From: RUG420 sp045642465
GTDB lineage: Bacteria > Bacillota > Clostridia > Oscillospirales > Acutalibacteraceae
Length of the DNA stretch: 64,000 nt
NCBI GenBank assembly: GCA_045642465.1
Contig: JAZUIY010000016.1
Coordinates: forward strand, 310,001 to 374,000
Direction of reading: 5' to 3'
The notes under the pieces were generated by a model that ran no database searches, was not told where the DNA came from, and saw only the letters and a list, made by a program, of their open reading frames with translations. A program made the position numbers and the translations under genes. Numbering within the stretch: position 1 is the stretch's first letter; each line of letters opens with the position of its first letter. Shown one piece after another: positions 1-8,200 of this stretch.

Positions 1-1886
1 ATGTGACGATGGGTGCCAATAAAGAACTATTTGACCCTGAAACATTTGATTACATTGTAATTGATGAATGCCACCATGCAGTGGCACATACTTATCAGGA
101 AATTATGACTTACTTTAAGCCGGAATTCTTGGTGGGTTTAACCGCTACGCCAGAAAGAATGGACAATGAAGATGTTTTTGAAATGTTTGGAAACAATATT
201 CCTTATGAACTTCGTCTGAGAGACGCCATCATTAATGACTTGATTGTTCCATTTAAGTACTATGGCATTAGAGATGAACTTGTTGATTATGGCCTTAGCA
301 AAGCTGAAGAACGAAAGATGATCGCTCAGCTGTCCACGGTTGAGCATTGTGAATTCATTAAAGAAAAGATTGAGCAATTTAGGCCAGATGGGAAACTAAA
401 GGCCTTAGCATTCTGTAGGACTGTAAATCATGCTCGAATGATGTGCGAGGCAATGGAAGAGCAAGGCTATAAGACGGCTTACCTAACTGGACATAACAAA
501 GTAGGGGAACGGATAAAAGCATATAATGACCTTCAGAGTGACACTTCTGACTTAGAAATACTGTTTACGGTAGATATTTTGAACGAAGGTGTAGATATTC
601 CGGGTGTAAACATGGTTTTATTCCTACGCCCAACAGAATCATCAACTGTATTTATTCAACAGTTAGGACGAGGCCTTAGAAAATACGATAATAAGGAATA
701 CGTAACAGTATTAGACTTTATTGGTAATAGTTATAAGAGAAGTGTTCAAATAGCGTTTGCTTTAGGATCCTTGGCAAAAAATTTTATTCTTGAAAAGAAA
801 TTGATGAAGCAACTGGTCGAAGATGATTTTGAAGCACTTGGTCTTCAACCTTATGGTGTTGAAATCCATATAGATGATTTGAGTAAAGAAGAAATTACCG
901 AATACATTGATAATGAGAATTTCAACAGTCTGAAATATATAAAACAAGATTATGAGAATTTTAAAAAATACACGAATAGTGAAACCTATCCTAAACATAT
1001 AGATTATTTAAATTCCGATGTTGCACCAGATCTTCAACGTTTTATGAACGTGAAAATCGGGAATAAAGTAAACTCTTATTATGGGTTCTTGAAGGGCATA
1101 GGGGAAGATGTTCCGCTGTTCTCAGAGTCTCAAGAAAAAGTGATAAACACGCTTTCTAATTATCTTCCGCTTGTACGTGAACATGAATTTATCATTGTTG
1201 ATAATTTGATCCGGGGAGCGGGTACAGCGCCAATAGAAACAATTCAAAAAGATATGGCGGAACGCATTCCAGGGTTCAATGAAAAACAGTTTAATCATGC
1301 ACTTCAGTATCTTCAAGAGAAGCAATGCATTCTTCGAAGTGGTGACACGCTTATCTTGAGTGCAAAGTTTGACCATAACTTCAAAGAATATTTGCAGGAT
1401 TTGATAGAGTATGGTTTGGTAAAATATTCTATTGATCGCGATGAAGAAAATGATTTTAAACTTTGGAACAGTTATCGTATGGATCAAGTGCAGCTGAGAC
1501 TGTTAAGAAATCCTGGTTCAAACCAGAAGGGGACCTATTATTACGGGAAGACAATCATTATCTTTGCATCCTTGAAGAAAGATGCGTCTATTGATGAAAA
1601 AATAAATTATAAAGATAAGTTCTTGTCTCCAAATCTGTTCCAGTGGGAAAGCGAGCACGACTTAAGCCAAAATGCTTTGCAAAATCTTTTAAATAGCGAA
1701 GAAGCATTAGTGTTCATTCGAAAGGTCAGCTCAGAAAATGGTTTTACGCTTCCATTTACCTATATTGGCCGAGGTGTTATGGATAATCCACGAGCACAAG
1801 AGAAAAATGGTACTTGGTTATTTGATATCAAAATGGATAATGAACTTCCAGACTATCTTCGATATGACTTTGGATTGGAAAATTAG
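1..1886 (+). CDS. DEAH-box superfamily II helicase, C-terminal part (DUF3427 type), truncated by window edge
   Basis: This is the 3' part of a superfamily II helicase; the reading frame is open at the left edge, so the true start lies upstream. Visible motifs, in order, are DECHH (motif II), LTATPER (motif III), a second RecA-like domain with AFCRTVNHA, and motif VI QQLGRGLRK. After about residue 270 comes a long C-terminal region that resembles the DUF3427 helicases, which usually carry a PLD-like nuclease domain in front of the helicase; that part is not in this window. Such proteins are thought to remodel or cut nucleic acid, and some sit in defence loci (family knowledge, not shown here). 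The gene is visibly more AT-rich than its neighbours, which may mean it was acquired. It ends just before an intrinsic terminator. Confidence 0.85.
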   Translation, partial: VTMGANKELFDPETFDYIVIDECHHAVAHTYQEIMTYFKPEFLVGLTATPERMDNEDVFEMFGNNIPYELRLRDAIINDLIVPFKYYGIRDELVDYGLSKAEERKMIAQLSTVEHCEFIKEKIEQFRPDGKLKALAFCRTVNHARMMCEAMEEQGYKTAYLTGHNKVGERIKAYNDLQSDTSDLEILFTVDILNEGVDIPGVNMVLFLRPTESSTVFIQQLGRGLRKYDNKEYVTVLDFIGNSYKRSVQIAFALGSLAKNFILEKKLMKQLVEDDFEALGLQPYGVEIHIDDLSKEEITEYIDNENFNSLKYIKQDYENFKKYTNSETYPKHIDYLNSDVAPDLQRFMNVKIGNKVNSYYGFLKGIGEDVPLFSESQEKVINTLSNYLPLVREHEFIIVDNLIRGAGTAPIETIQKDMAERIPGFNEKQFNHALQYLQEKQCILRSGDTLILSAKFDHNFKEYLQDLIEYGLVKYSIDRDEENDFKLWNSYRMDQVQLRLLRNPGSNQKGTYYYGKTIIIFASLKKDASIDEKINYKDKFLSPNLFQWESEHDLSQNALQNLLNSEEALVFIRKVSSENGFTLPFTYIGRGVMDNPRAQEKNGTWLFDIKMDNELPDYLRYDFGLEN

Positions 1887-1910
1887 AGAAAAAATGATAC
1901 AACATAAATA

Positions 1911-1935
1911 GCCACCCAAACGGGTGGCTTTTTTT
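1911..1935 (+). terminator. Intrinsic terminator of the helicase gene
   Basis: GCCACCC and GGGTGGC pair around a four-base loop and are followed by seven T. The same stem recurs at 16619, 44459 and 48153. Confidence 0.9.
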
Positions 1936-1939
1936 ATAG

Positions 1940-1970
1940 AAAACAGGCCCCTCGGGAGAAGAGGGGCCTG
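1940..1970 (-). terminator. Intrinsic terminator of the M24/SCP2 unit
   Basis: CAGGCCCCTC and GAGGGGCCTG pair around seven bases. On the minus strand the stem is followed by TTTTC, as expected for the convergent minus-strand gene ending at 1989. Confidence 0.85.
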
Positions 1971-1988
1971 CTTACGCGGTTTTGGAAG

Positions 1989-3221
1989 TTATGTAATAAC
2001 TTCAATTTTAAGTGGGAATTTGGACATGTATTCGCAGCCGTCTTTGGTGATGAGGATAGGGTTTTCATAACGGAAACCAATGTCCTCTTCCGGGCATGCG
2101 TACTGCATGGCGCAAATAACCATTTCGTTTTCTTGATAAATGTGGTCTGGGTTAGTCCAGTAAGGAATAGGGCCATCGTTCATGCCGATACGCCATTCGT
2201 CACCAATCATACCAATGCCGTGCTCAAAGCCAGGAACCATGTAATCTGCAAACCCTTGGTCTGCTGCCAGAGCCATGAGCTCTTCGGACAGCGAGCTAGG
2301 GGAGCAGCCGGCTTTGTATGCATTCAGTGTGGCTTCTACAATGGTTTCAAAGTTGTGAGCGTGCCACATCTGACGGTCTGTAGCATCCCCGAGGAAGTAG
2401 TTGTGCGAATGGTCGCCTTCCGTGAGCATGAACATACTGTGGATATCTACCATCAATGGCTCGCCATATTCTAACTTCTTGTCGGTAGCAGGTGTACAAG
2501 CACAGGCAGCAAGGCCGGTTCTGTAGCCGGATGCAATTTCGTTACCACCGGTGAAGGACCATTCCCAAAGGCTACCAGCTTTTCTCATATGGTATCCACA
2601 GAGACCAGCTACTTCTGTTTCGGTCATGCCTTTCCAACCACCGTTTTTGATGTCTTCCAAGAAAGCATAATGCCCTGCATCGCATATTTCAGAGGCGTGG
2701 CGGAAACGGTTGATGGTACCGGCGTCCTTAATCATCTGAAGTTCATCAATAATGTCGAGTGCATTCACCAATTCGCTTGGTTCAAGTGCGTCTTTGAACT
2801 CCTCGTATTCATACCAGGTAAGGTTGCCTTCTGGAAGGTAGCAGCCCATGCCGGCTTCAACACCGATGCGGCCTTTCTTACCCTGTAGGCACTCGTCCTT
2901 AATAAAGTCGGAAATAATGGTAACCTGATCTGCGCCGCCCATTGGAGCAAATGCCATTACGTTGTCTTCCGGCAACCAGGTTTCGTCCATTACACGACCA
3001 GCATCAATAACAAAAATAAATGCGGTTGGCAAACCTTCTGCAGGAATGACAATGTAACTTCTCCATGGGCAGAACACATCCGTGGTCCAACTCATGGTGC
3101 GAAGACGGCTACCAATATAAACGTCGATATTGTTTTTGGCCATTAATTCTTGAACGGCTTTAATACGTCCAGGATGGTCAATGTAGTAAGGACTACTTTT
3201 ATCATTTAAATATCTAGACAT
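1989..3221 (-). CDS. M24-family (creatinase/aminopeptidase P-like) protein
   Basis: A 410-residue protein with the two-domain layout of the M24 family: a creatinase-like N-terminal domain (about 15-165) and a pita-bread catalytic domain (about 170-400). M24 peptidases bind two metal ions through Asp, Asp, His, Glu and Glu. By eye, Asp259 and Asp270 have the right 11-residue spacing, His334 lies in GFEHGIGM, and Glu386 lies in FRYENPILIT. The position expected to hold the fourth ligand, normally the Glu of an EPG motif, appears to be Met372. The protein may therefore be a divergent peptidase or a metal-free creatinase-like hydrolase. It lies 15 bases behind the SCP2-fold gene, so the two are probably co-transcribed. 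The substrate is unknown. Confidence 0.8.
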   Translation of the reverse strand: MSRYLNDKSSPYYIDHPGRIKAVQELMAKNNIDVYIGSRLRTMSWTTDVFCPWRSYIVIPAEGLPTAFIFVIDAGRVMDETWLPEDNVMAFAPMGGADQVTIISDFIKDECLQGKKGRIGVEAGMGCYLPEGNLTWYEYEEFKDALEPSELVNALDIIDELQMIKDAGTINRFRHASEICDAGHYAFLEDIKNGGWKGMTETEVAGLCGYHMRKAGSLWEWSFTGGNEIASGYRTGLAACACTPATDKKLEYGEPLMVDIHSMFMLTEGDHSHNYFLGDATDRQMWHAHNFETIVEATLNAYKAGCSPSSLSEELMALAADQGFADYMVPGFEHGIGMIGDEWRIGMNDGPIPYWTNPDHIYQENEMVICAMQYACPEEDIGFRYENPILITKDGCEYMSKFPLKIEVIT

Positions 3222-3236
3222 AGTCAGCCTCCTTTA

Positions 3237-3635
3237 TTAATACTCGGTCGGAACTTCGGCACTAATCTTGTTCAAACGGTCGGAGAGAGCGGCGAGTTTC
3301 AGGCCCATGGTCAGGTTGCCTTTGAACTTAAACTTGCCACACATCAGTGCTTTCTGAGAATTCATTTCTCCGCGTGTGCACATGGCAAAGTCTTCATATT
3401 TACCAATAATTTTGAACTTCGCATTCGGACCTTCGCCTTCGCCAATTTCAATTTTGTCAATGTCGCCATCTACAATTGAAATGTAATAATATCTATCTAT
3501 GCCATCTGGGCAGTCCAGATAAATATTATTCAGGTCGGCAGTTGCTTTCGGGTTCTTCCCACCCTCGTTGAACTTTTCCTTCAGAGCAGCATATACTGCG
3601 TCACGCCATTCTGGTGATAAATACTTATACGCCAT
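3237..3635 (-). CDS. SCP2 sterol-carrier-fold protein
   Basis: A small protein of about 132 residues with the SCP2 pattern: an N-terminal helix, a beta sheet (YYYISIVDG, KFKIIGKYEDF), then GKFKFKGNLTMGLKLAALSDRL near the C-terminus. SCP2-fold proteins have a hydrophobic tunnel that binds lipids or acyl chains. No signal peptide is visible, so it should act in the cytoplasm. I place the start at the ATG at 3635, seven bases after GGAG; an in-frame TTG at 3641 is too close to that site. It is the first gene of a unit with the M24-family gene and lies downstream of a TetR gene that ends in its own terminator. The ligand is unknown. Confidence 0.75.
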   Translation of the reverse strand: MAYKYLSPEWRDAVYAALKEKFNEGGKNPKATADLNNIYLDCPDGIDRYYYISIVDGDIDKIEIGEGEGPNAKFKIIGKYEDFAMCTRGEMNSQKALMCGKFKFKGNLTMGLKLAALSDRLNKISAEVPTEY

Positions 3636-3743
3636 AGTCAATCTCCTTTCAGTGTTTCAATTTCTTTTTAATGAATAACTTAATAAATTAGTAATCCATT
3701 AACTTACCAATTTCATTTTGCACCCTCCATTTCCGGAAATCAA

Positions 3744-3788
3744 TAAAAAAAAGAGCAGCCGACAAAGGTTTGGTACCTTTGTCGGCTG
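3744..3788 (-). terminator. Intrinsic terminator of the TetR gene
   Basis: CAGCCGACAAAGG and CCTTTGTCGGCTG form a perfect 13-bp stem with a seven-base loop. On the minus strand it is followed by CTCTTTTTTTT. Confidence 0.9.
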
Positions 3789-3839
3789 AATAATTACTCA
3801 TTTGTTTATTTTACCAAATTGTATGTTTGGTTGTTCGAT

Positions 3840-4421
3840 TCATCGTTTGAGAAGGCCATTCATAATGACAGACATGGTCTCTGAAAAAGCATCCATGATG
3901 GAGTCTTCATCATCCTTAATATAGGTTTCTACTATAAGGGTTTTGTAAATGGTGAACAGCACGCGTGTGGTCTTCTCAGCGTTGATATCGGCAAAAGCAC
4001 CGTCCTCAATGCCTTGCTCTATTACGGCTCTTAATAGTTCAAAGGAATGACCATTTATTTCTTCGTACTGATCGGCCTCTGGAAAAATAGGGAAGATATC
4101 CGGGTCTCTTTTGAGAACCTTACGGAATATTTCATCTTTTCCCAAGTACTCAATAGAGCAACGGCACAGGGTTTCAAAACGTTCGGCGGAGCTCTCTAAG
4201 TCCTTTACGGAGTCAATGACATAAGTCTGCCACTTCTTCAATGCATATGCCACACTATTGTGGTAAAGAACCTGTTTACTATTTACGTAAGAGTACAGGT
4301 TTGCACCGGTCATATCTAACTCCTTTGCAATGTCTTCCAAAGTGGTTTTCTTATAACCGTATTCTGCAAACTGCTTCAACGCAATTTCATAGATGTCACT
4401 TTCATCTAGTCTTGGCCGCAT
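3840..4421 (-). CDS. TetR/AcrR-family transcriptional regulator
   Basis: A 193-residue regulator with a TetR-type DNA-binding head at about residues 8-55: AEYGYKKTTLEDIAKELDMTGANLYSYVNSK matches the helix-turn-helix and the following tyrosine-rich turn. The rest is a helical ligand-binding and dimerisation domain with no recognisable ligand signature. It lies just upstream of, and on the same strand as, the SCP2/M24 pair but is separated from them by a strong terminator. That makes the pair a plausible target, although this is inference. A likely promoter with TATAAT at 4456-4461 and a GGGGG-rich ribosome binding site precede the ATG. Confidence 0.88.
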   Translation of the reverse strand: MRPRLDESDIYEIALKQFAEYGYKKTTLEDIAKELDMTGANLYSYVNSKQVLYHNSVAYALKKWQTYVIDSVKDLESSAERFETLCRCSIEYLGKDEIFRKVLKRDPDIFPIFPEADQYEEINGHSFELLRAVIEQGIEDGAFADINAEKTTRVLFTIYKTLIVETYIKDDEDSIMDAFSETMSVIMNGLLKR

Positions 4422-4455
4422 TGTAGTCTAACCCCCAAAATCACAAAATCAACTC

Positions 4456-4485
4456 ATTATAGCATATGGCCAATAGAGGTGAAAA
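4456..4485 (-). promoter_or_regulatory. Probable promoter of the TetR gene
   Basis: On the minus strand, TATAAT (4456-4461) lies 18 bases downstream of a weak -35 element, TTTTCA (4480-4485). The ATG is about 35 bases further on. Confidence 0.5.
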
Positions 4486-4495
4486 ACGATTTCTT

Positions 4496-5164
4496 TTAAA
4501 CCTTCGAACGCGCCTTCAACTCATCGTAGTCCAAGATGGTAATTTTACCGCGGCCGCAGGAGATAAGGCCTTGGGCGGCCAGGTCGGAGCAGGTGCGGGT
4601 GACTTGGATGCGGGATGCGTTCACGGCGGCTGCCAGCTCGTCTCGGGTGATTTCTATGGTGTCATCTTCTATGTTACTGAAGTACATGCAGAGGAAGGAG
4701 ACGAGGCGAGACTCAACGTCAGTGAGACTCTTGGCCTCTGCATCTACGCACATAACGCGAATGATGTACCCGAGGTACCGGAGCAAGTCATACGGGAACT
4801 CTGGGTTTACGGTACCCATGGCATGGAAATCCTCTTCCCGCAGTGTGACGACCTCAATATCCGTCTTGGCCTCAAGGCTTACAATGGCCGCGTCTTGTTC
4901 TTTGACCCGGTCAACGAAGCACAGGGTGTTTTCACCCTGCCAACCAAGAATACGGTCTGTGCCATTGGCATTGGTAATGTAAACCTTGGCTACGCCAGAA
5001 AGGAGAAAGTAGGTATAGGAACAAGAGTCTATGTTCTGACGTATTACATCGCCCTTATGGAAGGTCATTCTCTTTCTTCCGAATTGAATGAACAAGTCCC
5101 GGTACTGTGTGAGAAAACCTGAAACGTAGTATCCGGGAATAGAGCTGCGCATGGTCTGGTCCAT
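4496..5164 (-). CDS. Crp/Fnr-family transcriptional regulator
   Basis: A 222-residue protein with an N-terminal cyclic-nucleotide-binding-type beta barrel (about 20-130; FHKGDVIRQ, YFLLSGVAKVYI) and a C-terminal winged helix (about 150-215; ITRDELAAAVNASRIQVTRTCSDL). There is no N-terminal cysteine cluster, so an FNR-type oxygen-sensing Fe-S cluster is not expected; the effector is unknown. The ATG at 5164 has a good AAAGGAG site seven bases upstream. A palindrome lies upstream at 5215-5232 and may be an autoregulatory site. It follows the giant exoprotein gene on the same strand, with no strong terminator between them, so it could receive read-through. Confidence 0.9.
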   Translation of the reverse strand: MDQTMRSSIPGYYVSGFLTQYRDLFIQFGRKRMTFHKGDVIRQNIDSCSYTYFLLSGVAKVYITNANGTDRILGWQGENTLCFVDRVKEQDAAIVSLEAKTDIEVVTLREEDFHAMGTVNPEFPYDLLRYLGYIIRVMCVDAEAKSLTDVESRLVSFLCMYFSNIEDDTIEITRDELAAAVNASRIQVTRTCSDLAAQGLISCGRGKITILDYDELKARSKV

Positions 5165-5214
5165 ATGGCTTCTCCTTTCTGAAATAGTCTTGTTTTTAGG
5201 ATAACATACTTACC

Positions 5215-5232
5215 TTGTTATAGGAATAACAA
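5215..5232. promoter_or_regulatory. Palindrome upstream of the Crp/Fnr gene, candidate operator
   Basis: TTGTTAT and ATAACAA form a perfect inverted repeat with a four-base centre. It lies 51 bases before the regulator's start codon. Size and position fit a dimeric regulator site, but the identity of the regulator is inference. Confidence 0.4.
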
Positions 5233-5235
5233 TCT

Positions 5236-8200
5236 TTAAGGAAGGTAGTCATCCAGGGCAAGATAGTATTCATAAAGTGCAGCCATTGCATAGGTGGCAG
5301 CGTTTGCTTCGCCTTGATACTTATTCAGTACAGAAGCGCAATACGCCAGTACACTACAGGATACCGTCATGCCGTTGATCTTAATCTGGAAGTTCTTCTT
5401 GAATTCCGTTGGCAGAATGTGCTCTACAGAAACAATGTAGGTGTTTCCTTCCTGCTTCTTCACAGAAACATTCTTACCCTTGCAAGAGGCAACCGGAGGC
5501 TGACCGTCCTTTGTGCTGACATAAATGTTCAGGTTAAGGCTGGTGTCATAACTGATGGTTTTACCCACAAACTTCGTGTTGGTATCTTTGCCGTGGTCTA
5601 TTTCTGCTTTATAGTTCTGCAGTCTCTTCCAGTCCCACTTTGTTTCAGGGAAGCCGTAGTTCAACTTGGAATTCCAAATGTCTTCTGCTTCGCCCCAATG
5701 GTGGAGTTCGTTCAGGTAATATTTGGTGAAGTAACCATAGTCGGCAATACGCTTTGCCAGTTCAACCACGTTTTTGTCCCGAGACTTTCCGACAATCGTC
5801 TGGATATAGTCATTTACACAATACGTGTTCATGATTTCTTTGTCTCCTAAGTGGAGGATAGCATATACAGGAACCTCGTACTCATAAGGGGCGACAGGGC
5901 AGGAGAAGTAGTATTCTTTTTGCTCACTGTTATACTGAGCTTTCACGTTGTTTACAGTTCTGTTGCCGATTCTAAAGGTCATGGTGCTGGTGGCAGCCGT
6001 GTCTTTATCAATACTGGTGTAGAAGTTCAATGAAACGTCACTGTCCAGCGTAATGCTATGGGAGGTAAATTTGTCTGCACCACCAATTTCTGCCAGGTTA
6101 ATGGTTGTGGTTTCACTCTGCTTATTGTCATGGATGGCAAAGGCTCTAAGGATGCATCTTCCACCGTGCTGAGCTGCTTCTGGAATCTTGAAGGCACCAC
6201 GGTATGGATGTAAATCCCTGTCTACGCCATCACAGTCTAAAGAATAGAAAATGCCGGCACCGCGGTTGATGTCATTTGGCACTTCCATACGGACTTCTTT
6301 GAATCCGTCTTCTGCCAGGCTAACGGATGCTTTTGGAGCGGCAACTTCTTTGGCTAAGACAGAATCATCCATCTTCAACATTTTGGTTTCGTCATCATAG
6401 AAGTCGTCGTAACTTCTTAACCACGAAATAACGACTTCTTCATAGTGGTTATATAGGATGCGGAACCCGTTGTACGCAATGGTGGCAATAACCGGGTTGT
6501 TTGTATTATCCACACTGGTATCGTTGTAATCGTCTGTCAATAGTTCTAAGGCCATATGGATTAAAGTTGGAAGATTCTTATAAACAACCTTCAGCTGGTC
6601 TTCGTTTAAGATGTCTTCCAAGAACAGATAGCCCTTAGACTTCATATCCTCGTAGTTTTTGTTTTCTTCTTCAGTGTAGTTAATGTTGGGGTCATGGGAC
6701 AAAACGGCCATGAGGTTATTGGTGTTTTCGTCATAATTTGTTTCACCAACATAGTCATAAAAGAATGTTTGTTTCCCGACGCGGTCTAGAACGGTTCCTG
6801 ACATTTCTTCAAATTGAGCTCTTTGCTTTGGCTGCATGGAAAATACAAGACCAATCATTTCTGACAGACATTCTTCAATAGTGGTACTTGTTGTGAAACG
6901 GCCGTTTTCTGTGTTTAATTCCCAAGGGGCAGTATAAGATTCACGGTATAACCCCGTGTTCCCTTTGGTGTCCTTAAGGAAGTTACTCCATTCTTTGTAC
7001 AGGGTTTCAAAGAAAAATCTGTTGAATTTTGCGGCGGAATCAAAATAGTCTTTCGACTTTTTATTTTTTTCGTATTCTTCCAGTATTTGCCCACCGTCCA
7101 AATTGGAAAGGAAGGAGCCGTTATAGTAGTTTAAATGAGCTTTATGGAAGTAGTCACTATAAATAAGGTCTTTTCCGCACATTGCCTCTAAGTGCTTTTC
7201 CATTTTCGCTCTTTGGTTTATATATTTTTTGTCGTCAAGCGCAACAGGATCATTATCTCTTTTTCGGTAGAATGTTTCCGTGTGCTTTGCTTCGTCTGCA
7301 TGAGGCTTTCTGGTCTCATATTTGTGCTGTTCTAATTTCAGTGGACCTGATTCCTTTGTGTTGCCCGGAACATAGTGGTCCACACCGTAACGGTGGAATC
7401 CACACAGTGCCGGTGCAACGTTAGGAACAATGTCAGAGTCGTTCAAAACATTGTGAATAGAATCATAATGATGTGCGTTGTCGCGGGCTGTGTTGACGCC
7501 GCCCTGAGGCGCTTCAAAAGTATAGGTAAATGTACGCTTTTCTTTTGTGTCAAATTCGCCAATGATTCTTGCACTGGTCAAATCAGCAGTGGCACCGCCT
7601 CTGGAGAATCCACTAACCCAGAATAAGGTGTTGTCATTATGACCATCAATATGATGCTGTTCTAAGTATTCCTTTAAGCATCTCATGGCTTCTTCTGCGC
7701 AAAGGGCAAAGCCTTTGGATTCACCACCAAATTCTGTGCCGTCACCAATGGTCAGGTTACCGGACCATTCTTGTCCGTAACCACCGCTTCGGCAGGTGAG
7801 AATAACAAGATTCTTTTCATTCCCGCCATACTTTACTTTTTTACTGCCAATGGCAACACCCATGGTGTTAGCACCAGGCATTTTGGCGTAATTATCATTG
7901 ATGTATATATCTTCGTCTTTTACGCCGATATCACTGAGCATTTGTCTGACATGTTCACTTTTCACCGGGTAATAAGCATCGGAGCCACCTTCGCGCTTTT
8001 CGTAAAGTGGCTTTCCTTCGTTCCCGGCATTGGCGTTAAAGGATGCCGCAGCCAGTTCCATGGATGTGGTGGCAAGATGCTCGTCATACTTCTTTGGGTC
8101 ATTGTCAAAATAACCGTCAGAATAGAAGAATTTACTGGTAACATCTTCACCATTGCAAGCTGCCGGATACGTTACAATACCTTCATACAAAGGGTATTTG

